DNA of 64,000 nucleotides from Pseudomonadota bacterium (GTDB taxonomy: Bacteria; Desulfobacterota; Desulfobacteria; Desulfobacterales; JAHIVH01): contig JAHIVH010000070.1 in assembly GCA_018816735.1 (NCBI GenBank), positions 186,001-250,000 on the forward strand, written 5' to 3'. Below the pieces are notes generated by a model. That model made no database searches, had not been told where the DNA came from, and worked only from the letters and a program-made list of their open reading frames with translations. Each line of letters opens with the position of its first letter. Position 1 is the first letter of the stretch. A program made the position numbers and the translations under genes. This document shows, piece by piece, positions 17,859 to 26,549 of the stretch.

Positions 17859-18185
17859 TTAAATTGCTTTTTTAATGCTGTCTATCAGTTTTGCCTTGGC
17901 AACCATTCCGGTGATCTGATCAACGATTTCACCATTATTAAAAACAATCAGGGTTGGGATTGCACGTACGCCATATTTCCCCGGCGTAATTGGATTATCA
18001 TCAACATTACATTTTGTAATTTTAATTTTATCCCCATATTCTTTTGCAATTTCTTCAATTATCGGAGTAATCGCACGGCAGGGGCCGCACCATGGCGCCC
18101 AGAAATCAATCAATACCGGTTTGTCAGACTTTAATACTTCCTTTTCAAAACTGCCATCATCTATTTCAATAATCCCGTTTCCCAT
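17859..18185 (-). CDS. trxA: Thioredoxin
   Basis: A 108-residue dithiol carrier with WAPWCGPC (Cys33, Cys36), the cis-proline block RAIPTLIVF and the usual thioredoxin length. It is the first gene of the trxA-trxB-bamD unit, with a strong sigma70 promoter about 50-80 bases upstream. Pairing with trxB next door makes it the likely in vivo partner of that reductase. Confidence 0.97.
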   Translation of the reverse strand: MGNGIIEIDDGSFEKEVLKSDKPVLIDFWAPWCGPCRAITPIIEEIAKEYGDKIKITKCNVDDNPITPGKYGVRAIPTLIVFNNGEIVDQITGMVAKAKLIDSIKKAI

Positions 18186-18235
18186 ATGACATGATCCTTT
18201 TTTTAATAGGTTATTCCTTAAAAAAATGAGATTAG

Positions 18236-18264
18236 ACTATAATGCCGAGTCAAATCATTGTCAA
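18236..18264 (-). promoter_or_regulatory. sigma70 promoter of trxA-trxB-bamD
   Basis: On the minus strand a perfect TTGACA (18259-18264) and TATAGT (18236-18241) are separated by exactly 17 bases; the start would lie about 45 bases before trxA. One of the best promoter matches in the window. Confidence 0.7.
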
Positions 18265-18388
18265 CCTTCACATTACCAAAGTAAAATGACATAAAATAAA
18301 ACTTCAAGCCACAGCATAATTGACATGGCAATACCGTTCTGTTACCAAATCGGATACTTTTAAACTACTTTCATATACGGAGAGAATC

Positions 18389-19189
18389 ATGGGGCAGACA
18401 AAAATACGCGTGGGTGCATTAATTTCAGGTGGCGGAACAAATCTTCAGGCAATTATAGATGCGTCTTTATCGTCACGTATCAATGCTGAACTTGTATTTG
18501 TAGGTACGGACAACCCTTCAGCAAAAGGACTTTTACGAGCCGAAAAAATCGGCATCCCCGCATTTATAACTGACTATTCTGCTATATTAAATAACTATAA
18601 GAGAAATCGCAAAAAAATCTCTCTGCCACCGGACTTTAACCTGGAAAAGGTCTTATCAAGACAACGCCTATTCAAACCGGATGATAATCCGGAGAAAATT
18701 AAGACTTTTCTTTGTTCCCGTGCATTGGCTGAAGCGGATCTCATACAAAAAATGTCACGATATCCCTTTGACCTGCTTGTGCTTGCCGGATTCATGAGAA
18801 CACTTACCCCCTATTTTATTGACACAATAAATATCCCCCCTGAAAGCCCGAGAATCATGAATATTCATCCGGCCATCCTGCCAGCTTTCCCCGGCAGCGG
18901 CGGGTATGGTGAAACATTCAGATATGGATGCAAAGTTGGCGGCTGCACGGTTCATTTCATTGATTACGGAGAGGATTCCGGACCTATCATCGGACAAAGC
19001 ACATTTCCTATTGAACCGTCAGACACGATTGACCGTGTAAAGGAAAAAGGGCTGAAGCTCGAATGGGAGCTATACCCTCAATGCATTCAATTATTCTCAG
19101 AAGGCCGCCTTCAAGTCGTCGATATACCCATGGATGAAAGACATAAAACCGTATCAAAAAAACGCATTGTCAAAATTCTTCCCGATTAA
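18389..19189 (+). CDS. purN: Phosphoribosylglycinamide formyltransferase-like protein (PurN family, with insertion)
   Basis: Predicted to transfer a formyl group from 10-formyl-THF to GAR in purine synthesis. The N-terminal LISGGGTNLQAII (11-23), the catalytic MNIHPAILP (Asn158, His160) and HFIDYGEDSGPI (Asp196) match PurN. At 266 residues it exceeds E. coli PurN (212) because of a charged insertion of about 55 residues (about 65-125). I start at the ATG at 18389, preceded by GGAGAG; an in-frame TTG 69 bases upstream is less likely. It converges with the TraB-family gene with one base between stops. Another formyltransferase activity cannot be excluded. Confidence 0.8.
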   Translation: MGQTKIRVGALISGGGTNLQAIIDASLSSRINAELVFVGTDNPSAKGLLRAEKIGIPAFITDYSAILNNYKRNRKKISLPPDFNLEKVLSRQRLFKPDDNPEKIKTFLCSRALAEADLIQKMSRYPFDLLVLAGFMRTLTPYFIDTINIPPESPRIMNIHPAILPAFPGSGGYGETFRYGCKVGGCTVHFIDYGEDSGPIIGQSTFPIEPSDTIDRVKEKGLKLEWELYPQCIQLFSEGRLQVVDIPMDERHKTVSKKRIVKILPD

Positions 19190-19190
19190 A

Positions 19191-20366
19191 TCATCCGGCA
19201 TGCATAACGTTTACCATCAATGGGATCGCCACGAATGTTCCCAGAGAACTTCCGATATTTGTAAAAACAACTACCAGAAGAATTCTTGTAACCTTGTTTC
19301 GCCAGAAACCTTTGGCAGACAGAATATCTTCCGGAAGGTTTTCGAAATCCATCACTTTTGGTTTTCTTGAAAAGGCCTCCACAAGACCCGCGACCCATCC
19401 GGCCGCAATCATAGGGTTTAAGGATGTTAACGGCGCCGCAATCATAGACGAGATGATCGTAAAAGGATGGGCAAATGCCATTAAGGCTCCAAGTCCTGCC
19501 AGAATGCCATTTGCTGCCACCCACCAGCCAATCATGGATGCGCCCTTGGCCTGCCCGCCATGGAAAAAACCAAAAACAAACAAGGCAAGAATTGCAATGG
19601 GCAATACCCATTTAAAAAATCCTGACATCCTGCCTTTAGGAGGCAGAACGTTCAGTGAGTCGATATCAATTTCTTCGTTCCAGAACTTTTTGATGCCTGG
19701 AACGTGCCCGGCACCAACAACCGCAACGATTTTTTTACCTGGAGCCGTTCTAATTTTTTCCGCAAGGTACTGATCTCTTTCTGTAATCAGAATTTCCTTT
19801 AAAACAGGATGAGACTTCTCCACGTCAGCAAGAAGGGTCTGAAGCACATCCTGGGTTTTCATCTTTTCAATTTCCTCTTCGCCAATTTCATCAACATCGC
19901 CTAAGGACAGAATAAATTGAAACAGGAATTTTATCTTTTCCCAAAGCCCCATGATACGCCATATGCGGGAAAGCGTTACATGAATCTCCCTGTCTGCAAG
20001 ATGAATTTCAGCCTTGACATTTTCCCCTTCCTCGATCGCCTTAATCATTTCTTCACCAGGTTTGATGTCAAGCTTTTCGGCTATTCGTTTCTGAAAAGAT
20101 CCCAGCAAAAGATTCATCAGGAGAAGAAACGCCTTTTTTTCCTTAATGACCTTTACAATATCCATTTCCCGCCATTTATCTTTCTGTCGAATGGCTTGAT
20201 ACCGGGAAGGGCATAATTCCACACTGACCGTGTCCGGCTTTTCCTCTTTTATCACGATGCCGACCAATTCCGCACTTTCCTTTGACACATGTGCGGTTCC
20301 TATAAGGAGGATCTCCTTGTCGTTAAAGATCAATTTATGAACATTACTATTGGTGTCTGATTCCAT
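19191..20366 (-). CDS. TraB/PrgY family membrane protein
   Basis: Homologous to the TraB/PrgY (pheromone shutdown) family, whose biochemical role is unclear; it is related to GumN/TIKI-type protease folds. The diagnostic GTAHVS (23-28) and VELCPSRYQAIRQ are present, with a second VVGAGHVPGI block near residue 220. The N-terminal ~250 residues are soluble; the C-terminal ~140 contain about four hydrophobic segments (VLPIAILALFVFGFFHG, GWWVAANGILAGLGALMAF, APLTSLNPMIAAGWVAG, ILLVVVFTNIGSSLGTFVA). The length, 391 residues, is typical. No operon partner: the nearest minus-strand gene starts over 2 kb away. Confidence 0.88.
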   Translation of the reverse strand: MESDTNSNVHKLIFNDKEILLIGTAHVSKESAELVGIVIKEEKPDTVSVELCPSRYQAIRQKDKWREMDIVKVIKEKKAFLLLMNLLLGSFQKRIAEKLDIKPGEEMIKAIEEGENVKAEIHLADREIHVTLSRIWRIMGLWEKIKFLFQFILSLGDVDEIGEEEIEKMKTQDVLQTLLADVEKSHPVLKEILITERDQYLAEKIRTAPGKKIVAVVGAGHVPGIKKFWNEEIDIDSLNVLPPKGRMSGFFKWVLPIAILALFVFGFFHGGQAKGASMIGWWVAANGILAGLGALMAFAHPFTIISSMIAAPLTSLNPMIAAGWVAGLVEAFSRKPKVMDFENLPEDILSAKGFWRNKVTRILLVVVFTNIGSSLGTFVAIPLMVNVMHAG

Positions 20367-20675
20367 TCAATATCAACTCCTGGTTGGTTACCGGTTTGTT
20401 GAAAAAATAGCTTTCTATTTTCATCAACCCGGAATCATTTTTTAAAATACAAGGATTCTCGATATCTGTCCAAAATTAATCGAGCAGATACAGCATCCGG
20501 ATAAAACAAAAGTCCATAACACTATATTTTTCTGAATTTCAAGGCAATAAAAATATACAGACCTCACATGGAAGGAAAAAAAGCAGCTGCAACATTCGAG
20601 CAATAGTGGCCTGAATGTCTATCAGAAAAGATGAAATCAAACCGTCTGGAAAAACCCTGGCAAAAACGAAGCCCA
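20367..20675. other. 309-base intergenic region without a recognised gene
   Basis: Between the end of the hybrid kinase gene and the TraB-family gene, both on the minus strand. It holds an AT-rich hairpin (arms around 20398-20427, GTTGAAAAAATAG with CTATTTTCATCAAC) but no clear terminator T-run on the right side. No RNA gene or conserved small ORF recognised. Confidence 0.4.
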
Positions 20676-22604
20676 TCAGGTTCCGGCAAGGACTCGTCTG
20701 ATGGCAGATGCCAGCTCTCTTATTTCGATGGGTTTGTAGAGCAGTTCCCTGATGCCAACATCACGGGCTTTTTCAGGGGATATCTGATGGCTGTAACCTG
20801 TGCACAAAATAATCGGGATATCCTGCCTTATCGATAGGATTCTCCGTGATAATTCGTCACCCGTCATTTTCGGCATGGTCATGTCAGTGATCACAAGATC
20901 AAATGCATCTGGCGTTTCTTCAAACAATTTAAGCGCCATTACACTGCTTGATTCAGATACCACATGGTAACCGAGTCTCTGCAGCATGACTTTTTCAAGA
21001 TCAACAAGTGCTTGTTCGTCATCTACAAATAAAATCCGTTCTGTCCCTTTTTGGATTTCCGTTTTTCGAATTTCAACCAGCGTATCCTCGGCTTTAATCC
21101 GTGGGAAAAATACCTCAAACGTCGTGCCCCTGCCCAAATCACTTTGAACATTAATAAATCCGTCATGCGCCTTAACAATGCCATGAACGACGGCAAGTCC
21201 CAACCCCGTTCCTTCATCCATTTTTTTTGTCGTATAATAAGGATCAAAAATCCGCTCCAGCGCATTCTTCTCAATACCGCACCCCGTATCGCTTACGGTC
21301 AGCTTCAAATAAGGTCCGGGCACAATATCTTTTATTGTCATCGCGCTGATCTGATCAATTTCAACCGGTTTCAGGCTAACCGATAATATGCCTCCTTTTC
21401 CTTCCATGGCATGAAGCGCATTGGTGCAAAAATTCATAATGATTTGATGAATTTCTGTAGGATCCGTGTTGACGAGCGTGCTGTCCTTTTCAATTTCCTG
21501 ATGAATTTCTATTGTACTTGGTAAAGATGCGCGAATGAGCTTCAGGGCTTCGGTCACAACCCGATGGATCCGGACAGGTTTTCGAACGGTTTCTGATTGC
21601 CTGCTGAACGTCAGAATATGAGCAACAAGATCTTTTGCCCTGTTGCAGGCAATCAATACATTATCAAGGTTGTGCCTGGTGGCGCTTTCATCCTTGACAT
21701 TAAGCTGCGCAAGCTGGACATACCCCATGATTGCGCCCAGAATATTATTGAAATCATGAGCAATACCACCTGCAAGTGTGCCAATGGATTCCATTTTTTG
21801 GGATTGCCTTAACTGGGCTTCAAGCTGGGTTTGACGTGTAATGTCTCTCAGTATCTTAAGCATCCTCAACGGTGCCCCCTTGTCATCTCTGACAAGCCAA
21901 AGCCTGACAACAACAGGAATTCTCGTATTATCTTTTTTTAAAAGCTCGTTCTTAAACTCATCCGAATACCCTCTGACCAATACCTGACTTTCAATTATTT
22001 CGTCATAAAAATGGACTCCTTTTTCAGGTGTATAATTTCTATAATTTAAAAAACGAAGCTCGCTTATACCCCAGCCAACCATCTCACAAAATGCAGGGTT
22101 TGCGTCCTCGATATACCCTTCCATACTTATAAATGCGATACCATCTCTGCTTGTATCAAAAAGACTTCTGTACTTTTGTTCTGAGGATTTGATTTTTTGG
22201 ATGGCGTTTTCAGCGACTTTTTTTTGTTTAAACAATTCAATAAATACATTGACTTTATTTACAAGAATAAGAAGTTCAACCGGCATCAAAATATAATCCA
22301 CCGCACCAGTCCTGTATCCTTCTAGAATATCTTCTTTCTCCCTGAATTCAGAAGAAAATAAAATGATGGGGGCATGAAACCCGTTTTTGACTTTTTTAAT
22401 GCGATGAACCAGTTCATATCCATGCGATTCGGGCATCATGACATTCAAGAGAATCAATGCAAATTCTTTCTCCAAAATGTGGTTTAATGCGTCCCTTCCG
22501 GATGTTGAAGCAATAATATGGCACGGCAGATGACCCAAAATACGGCTCAACTCTGAAATATTTTCCTCGCTGTTGTCTATAATTAAAATGTTGACGCTAC
22601 TCAT
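20676..22604 (-). CDS. Hybrid sensor histidine kinase: pseudo-receiver - PAS - HisKA - HATPase - receiver
   Basis: Cytoplasmic sensor of about 642 residues without membrane segments. Order: receiver-like domain (1-120), PAS (about 145-265, FISMEGYIEDANPAFCEMVGW), HisKA with the phospho-His in GGIAHDFNNILG (about 282), HATPase (NFCTNALHAM, DTGCGI, GTGLGLAVVHG), then a C-terminal receiver (about 515-640) with FVDDEQ and VITDMTMPKMTG. In the first receiver the expected phospho-Asp is Asn54 (LILLNVMMPES), so it cannot be phosphorylated normally. The start ATG at 22602-22604 has GGAG at good spacing; longer in-frame starts lack one. Signal and output are unknown. Confidence 0.9.
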   Translation of the reverse strand: MSSVNILIIDNSEENISELSRILGHLPCHIIASTSGRDALNHILEKEFALILLNVMMPESHGYELVHRIKKVKNGFHAPIILFSSEFREKEDILEGYRTGAVDYILMPVELLILVNKVNVFIELFKQKKVAENAIQKIKSSEQKYRSLFDTSRDGIAFISMEGYIEDANPAFCEMVGWGISELRFLNYRNYTPEKGVHFYDEIIESQVLVRGYSDEFKNELLKKDNTRIPVVVRLWLVRDDKGAPLRMLKILRDITRQTQLEAQLRQSQKMESIGTLAGGIAHDFNNILGAIMGYVQLAQLNVKDESATRHNLDNVLIACNRAKDLVAHILTFSRQSETVRKPVRIHRVVTEALKLIRASLPSTIEIHQEIEKDSTLVNTDPTEIHQIIMNFCTNALHAMEGKGGILSVSLKPVEIDQISAMTIKDIVPGPYLKLTVSDTGCGIEKNALERIFDPYYTTKKMDEGTGLGLAVVHGIVKAHDGFINVQSDLGRGTTFEVFFPRIKAEDTLVEIRKTEIQKGTERILFVDDEQALVDLEKVMLQRLGYHVVSESSSVMALKLFEETPDAFDLVITDMTMPKMTGDELSRRILSIRQDIPIILCTGYSHQISPEKARDVGIRELLYKPIEIRELASAIRRVLAGT

Positions 22605-22903
22605 ATAGACTCCATGTATCACTTCAAATTCAAAATAAATAATCGAATACGTCATGCCATCTGGCATTTCCGTGGGGAATATAAGGTAGACCAGGCAAAA
22701 ATTATGTTTTATCGTGAGAAAAAAATGCTAATTTTTAAACATAAACAAATAGATTGGTGCTGTATGCGAACAGTGAAGCCAACGATGTTCTTTTATGCTT
22801 TGTGACTTGATCGGATACTTTACTAAAATTTGCTAAAATTGTAAATCATTTGTTAGTTTAAATTTTTTCAAAAATCCTTTCTTTTTTATAACCCCTTAAA
22901 AAA
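22605..22903. other. 299-base AT-rich intergenic region
   Basis: Between the radical SAM gene (ending 22904) and the hybrid kinase gene (starting at 22604), both on the minus strand. Apart from AT-richness and a small GCCATCTGGC hairpin near 22657 I see no gene, RNA or clear promoter. Confidence 0.35.
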
Positions 22904-24172
22904 TTACAATCTTTGAATAAGATAAAAAAACACAGGGAGTTTGCTTTGTATTTTTATCCGATGCAGGATGTCCCTCAGATATCGTTTTTTTTCATAGTCA
23001 TATAATGGCGATAAATATACAGAACCTTTTGGATATGGCCGATCAAGCCTGTCCCGTATCAGGGACAAAATAGACGGCACATGGTTTTCCGGCAACATTT
23101 CCCCGATGACGAAATTCAGCGTTATTTCGATATTCTCAAAATGATGGTTAATTGCCATCATTCGCTCGAACGTGTGTATAATATCTTTAAGTTCAATAGG
23201 TTTTTTTAAATATTTCAGCGTGGCTGGGTCTGCAGATTCAACCCCTATATTGATATACGTCTTATAGGGCAGTCGGTTTAAATCCTGAAAAAATGAGGGC
23301 TCCTTGTCAAGAAAAGATTTCACGCTGCCAAATAAAAACAAGTTCGCCCCTTTCATATTCGATAACTTCAATTCAAATATGTCGTAGGCATTTTGAGCCG
23401 CAAAATTGATCAATTCAGCAGGTGCGTTCAGTGCATCGTGCTGTCCCAGAAAAACGGCATTGTAGTTTATTATATCTCTACCCAAAAAACCTTTCAATTG
23501 TCTTATCTGATTTAAGATGTCTTCTTTTGAGCGCGATTCAAACCGGTTTCCTGATTTTACACGACAAAATCCGCAATTGTAAAGACAACCATCAGCAATA
23601 ATAACGGGGATGACATCATAATCAACATGTCTTGTATCCGGCGGTAAAACAGATATTTGGCCCCCAATCAACCTGTGAAATAATTGGGCTTTCTGTTGAA
23701 GCCGGGCAGAATCATTTTTTATTACATTCGAAATATAATGTGAAAGATCAATATGGGTTTCACCATCCAAAAGGCAGGCAATCGATGAAACCACACGAGG
23801 CCATATCTCTATGGCATTTTCTATCATTTTGTTTTTAAAAGGTTTGGCATCCAAAAGAGATGTGTTGCCATATGGCAGACAGGGCACATAATATTCGCCC
23901 ATGCATTCAAATACACCCGCATACCCACCCGCAGAATAATAGATCCAGTCATTTCCAAGCGTACGCTTCAACCATTCAACAGGGTTTGGCCAGCCATTGC
24001 CTCTGCCCTGAATAAATCTGATTTCCCCGTTTTGATTAAAATGATATACAAACTCTTTGGTTTTTATTTCTGAATACTGACCGTAACGTATGGGATAGCT
24101 TGCTTTTGTATATATGTTCACCCCTTTTTTATCAAGGGTGATACTGTAATTGTCAAACTGATAAAACGTCAT
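22904..24172 (-). CDS. Radical SAM protein of unknown function
   Basis: A 422-residue protein with the [4Fe-4S]-binding CxxxCxxC motif in CLYNCGFCRV (about residues 195-203), followed by typical radical SAM barrel elements (NYNAVFLGQHDAL, TYINIGVESADPATLKYLKKP, EITLNFVIGE). The first ~180 residues form an unrecognised domain rich in aromatic residues (YYSAGGYAGVFECMGEYYVPCLPYG). No B12-binding domain is visible. It lies 82 bases downstream of a corrinoid-type methyltransferase on the same strand and could be cotranscribed. The substrate is unknown. Confidence 0.82.
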   Translation of the reverse strand: MTFYQFDNYSITLDKKGVNIYTKASYPIRYGQYSEIKTKEFVYHFNQNGEIRFIQGRGNGWPNPVEWLKRTLGNDWIYYSAGGYAGVFECMGEYYVPCLPYGNTSLLDAKPFKNKMIENAIEIWPRVVSSIACLLDGETHIDLSHYISNVIKNDSARLQQKAQLFHRLIGGQISVLPPDTRHVDYDVIPVIIADGCLYNCGFCRVKSGNRFESRSKEDILNQIRQLKGFLGRDIINYNAVFLGQHDALNAPAELINFAAQNAYDIFELKLSNMKGANLFLFGSVKSFLDKEPSFFQDLNRLPYKTYINIGVESADPATLKYLKKPIELKDIIHTFERMMAINHHFENIEITLNFVIGEMLPENHVPSILSLIRDRLDRPYPKGSVYLSPLYDYEKKRYLRDILHRIKIQSKLPVFFYLIQRL

Positions 24173-24254
24173 ATTTTTTTATTGCCATTCTCGTAATAAC
24201 ATCTCTGATGATGTTTGTCGGAAGACATATCAAGTTATCGATACCTTGAAAATA

Positions 24255-25043
24255 TTATATTGACTCCCAGGAAAAAATTTTACCTTCTTCTAAAATTCGA
24301 CAGGTTTTTGCAACAGCCACTGTTTCATCATGAAATATATTCAAAAGCACCATCGACAGATTTGCAGTTGCTAGCATGGGCAAATAGATATTTTCCATCC
24401 AAATGCTCTTTTTATAACATTTTGAACCGCTGGTCAGATTGGAAAGACCGGCAATGGTTCTTACCGGGTAACCCAAAACCTCTGGCAACAGTTTCAAAGT
24501 TGAAAGCACCTCCATTGCCTGGAATGTTCCCTGTTCCCATGAAAGCGGTACAATAACAGGGTCAATGATCAATCTTTCCGGCGAAATGCCTTCTTCTTCA
24601 ATGGCGGCCAGTAATTGAGAGGCTATAGTTAGCCGTTCACCTGAGTCCAAAGGCACGCTGCTGTCAGAATTCAGAAGATAACCAATAATATCGGCGTTAT
24701 ATTTTTTTGCCAGAGGTAAAATACCGGCCATTTTCACAGGTTCAAGTGAAAACCCGTTGATAATGACCGGATTTCTTGACACAGCGAGTCCTGCTTCCAT
24801 GGCCACTGGGTTGGCCGTGTCTATAAGAATAGGTAATGCGGTCACTTCTTGAACCGATTCGATGAGAAATGCCATTTTTTGTTTTGCCCCTTTTCCCAAT
24901 GGGCCGGAATTGACATCAATAGCATGAGCACCTCTTGCAGAACATTTAGCTGCCAATGCACGTATCGGCCCGGAATTCATGTCTTCCATGGCCTTCGAGA
25001 CCGTGGCATTAATAACCTGCATGTTATCAGCAACCAGCATCAT
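24255..25043 (-). CDS. Methyltetrahydrofolate methyltransferase (corrinoid-linked, DHPS-like pterin-binding domain)
   Basis: A 262-residue pterin-binding barrel similar to AcsE/MetH-type methyl-THF:corrinoid methyltransferases. Motifs seen: HAIDVNSGP (36-44), LPILIDTANP, VIINGFSLEP, LIIDPVIVPLSW and GLSNLTSG. It would move the methyl of methyl-THF to a corrinoid protein, as in the Wood-Ljungdahl pathway or a related methyl-transfer system. No acetyl-CoA synthase or corrinoid protein gene is in the window, so the exact pathway is open. Two adjacent ATG codons are possible starts. A radical SAM gene follows. Confidence 0.82.
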   Translation of the reverse strand: MMLVADNMQVINATVSKAMEDMNSGPIRALAAKCSARGAHAIDVNSGPLGKGAKQKMAFLIESVQEVTALPILIDTANPVAMEAGLAVSRNPVIINGFSLEPVKMAGILPLAKKYNADIIGYLLNSDSSVPLDSGERLTIASQLLAAIEEEGISPERLIIDPVIVPLSWEQGTFQAMEVLSTLKLLPEVLGYPVRTIAGLSNLTSGSKCYKKSIWMENIYLPMLATANLSMVLLNIFHDETVAVAKTCRILEEGKIFSWESI

Positions 25044-25338
25044 TTGAGGGAACCCTTAAAAGTCGTCCTTTTTAAATTAATCGCTCCGGTGAACATGGCA
25101 CAAGGGCAAAATCAATCTGCATTTTATTGCACAATACTTCCCAATATTAAATAATTTATTATCCAAAACCATGTATTTTCTTTCCTAAAACACCCGACTT
25201 TTTTTGCTTTTGCCCTATCCATTTTTAATAAATGGCTGCAATATACTGTAATAACGAAAGATATCATTTACTTGCCATCCATATGGCATAGATATTGCTG
25301 TTGTTTTTAGTGACTGTTCACAGGGAATAGTCTCAAGA
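25044..25338. other. 295-base intergenic region upstream of the methyltransferase and the first riboswitch
   Basis: Divergent region expected to hold the promoters of the methyltransferase gene (minus) and of the riboswitch transcript (plus). No promoter matched well enough to place with confidence and no gene is recognised. Confidence 0.3.
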
Positions 25339-25404
25339 AAAAGCCAAGCTTGCTGCGAAGCAAGTACGGAAAGCTTCGGGTCTCCACGAGACGGCCGAGT
25401 TACC
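25339..25404 (+). ncRNA. GEMM-I cyclic-di-GMP-type riboswitch upstream of a small PEP-CTERM-like gene
   Basis: Matches the short GEMM-I architecture seen in Geobacter-like bacteria. It has a 5' AAGCCAAG strand, then a 6-bp hairpin CTTGCT-GCGA-AGCAAG with a GNRA tetraloop (25349-25364), then the conserved ACGGAAAGC, then GTCTC-CAC-GAGAC, and a closing GCCGAGTTACC. The ligand-contacting G20 equivalent is 25343 and the intercalating A47 equivalent is 25370. The canonical G21-C46 pair is replaced by C (25344) and G (25369). An AGGA ribosome-binding site begins 8 bases after the aptamer, with ATG 10 bases later, so control of translation initiation is likely. Confidence 0.85.
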
Positions 25405-25425
25405 TTGAAATAGGACTTGCGTTCA

Positions 25426-25647
25426 ATGAAAAAAATCTATTCTGTTTCTATCCTTGTTTTACCGATCCTCATATTACTTATAGGCAGTGCATCAGCCCTT
25501 ACCCTTATAGAAGGTACCTTTATGGGGTTGGACATTGCTTCCGTCTCTGAAGTTCACGCAATGCTTTCTGTCGGTTTGAGTATGATAGGAATCGCACGGC
25601 TTGGCAGAAAAAAATTAGCGAAACAGACCATTTCACTTTCAAAATAA
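25426..25647 (+). CDS. Tiny secreted protein with a PEP-CTERM-like C-terminus
   Basis: A 73-residue product: an N-terminal signal peptide (MKKIYSVSILVLPILILLIG-SASA), a mature linker of only about 17 residues, then SEVHAML, a hydrophobic helix SVGLSMIGIA and a basic end RLGRKKLAK. The last 25 residues resemble a PEP-CTERM exosortase sorting signal in which the PEP motif is altered to SEV, so it may be a degenerate or divergent member. The ATG at 25426 has AGGA 10 bases upstream. A GEMM-I riboswitch lies directly in front, and a secreted-protein gene follows after 45 bases. Confidence 0.65.
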   Translation: MKKIYSVSILVLPILILLIGSASALTLIEGTFMGLDIASVSEVHAMLSVGLSMIGIARLGRKKLAKQTISLSK

Positions 25648-25692
25648 GTGATCCCGGACCTGAAAAACGAACACTGAAGGAGACAAAAAATC

Positions 25693-26364
25693 ATGCAAAA
25701 AACTATCTCAAACGCAGTTACTGTAATCATTATCATACTAATTACAAGCACTTCATATGCCATGGGTGTGAGGCCGGAAACACCTCCAGAAAGCAACGCC
25801 GGACTATCTGACACTGAACAGGCATTGGGTGCACAAATGCTCGCCGCCATCATAGCCAATCTTCCTGACAGCAGCTTTAAAGGGAATCTGAATCAGCTTC
25901 TTGAGACTGGATATATGACGATAATCGATAGTGACAATCGGGGGATTCAAGTTGAAATGGGCGTTAATTGGAGCTATACGGAGCCGGGTCTAAAATTCAA
26001 ATACACTTTCGACGCATTTATGCTTCCAGACAAAACAATTGTGAGCGGGAATGCAGAGGCTGTTATTGTATGTGGCTTTAAAAATCTGTTTTTAAGCACA
26101 TTGGACATTATTGTCAATACAACCCATGGATCACCTATTTCAATAGATAGTGGTGAACTCGAAGGCACCCTGATTGCTTTTGATGAAGCCATGGTATCTT
26201 TTGATATCCGAAACCTGGCAACAAAAGGATTTGTGGATGAATCTTATGGAGTGAGCGGAAGCGCCATTATTACGCCCTTTGGCATGACCTCTGAAGAAGA
26301 AACAAACATAGAAATCGATCACCTGATGGACTATCTGAATGAACTGAAAAATCAGGAAGAGTGA
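25693..26364 (+). CDS. Secreted protein of unknown function
   Basis: A 223-residue protein with a signal peptide (MQKTISNAVTVIIIILITS-TSYA) and a mature part that looks beta-rich, with no family I recognise. A segment TIVSGNAEAVIVCGFKN contains the only cysteine. It lacks a lipobox and a C-terminal anchor, so periplasmic or outer-surface location is likely. An AAGGAG site precedes the ATG. It follows the PEP-CTERM-like gene by 45 bases and ends before a terminator at 26417-26458, so both genes are probably controlled by the riboswitch-bearing transcript. Confidence 0.7.
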   Translation: MQKTISNAVTVIIIILITSTSYAMGVRPETPPESNAGLSDTEQALGAQMLAAIIANLPDSSFKGNLNQLLETGYMTIIDSDNRGIQVEMGVNWSYTEPGLKFKYTFDAFMLPDKTIVSGNAEAVIVCGFKNLFLSTLDIIVNTTHGSPISIDSGELEGTLIAFDEAMVSFDIRNLATKGFVDESYGVSGSAIITPFGMTSEEETNIEIDHLMDYLNELKNQEE

Positions 26365-26416
26365 TCAAAGCATCATTTCCATTGCATATTTTTGCCCTTC
26401 ATTTTATCAAAACAGA

Positions 26417-26458
26417 ACAGATTCTGACTGAATCGTTATACGGTCAGGATCTGTTTTT
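26417..26458 (+). terminator. Rho-independent terminator after the secreted-protein gene
   Basis: ACAGAT..TGAC pairs with GTCA..ATCTGT across a loop of about 14 bases, followed by six T and more AT. It closes the riboswitch-controlled unit 50 bases after the stop codon. Confidence 0.75.
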
Positions 26459-26549
26459 TATATTTTTCTTCAGTTTATTATGATACATTCCGATAATCAA
26501 ATTATCGTCTAAGGATTATTCGATTTTCATCATCCATTGAGGTGCGAGA

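Noticed and set aside
20398..20427. AT-rich hairpin near the TraB-family gene considered as a terminator
   Set aside because: It lies upstream, not downstream, of the nearest minus-strand gene and has no T-run on the proper strand.
20631..20837. Plus-strand 68-codon frame overlapping the end of the hybrid kinase gene
   Set aside because: Lies mostly on the antisense strand of a well-supported coding region and lacks initiation signals.
22614..22805. Plus-strand 63-codon frame in the spacer between kinase and radical SAM genes
   Set aside because: No Shine-Dalgarno, composition not protein-like, antisense to the probable kinase leader.
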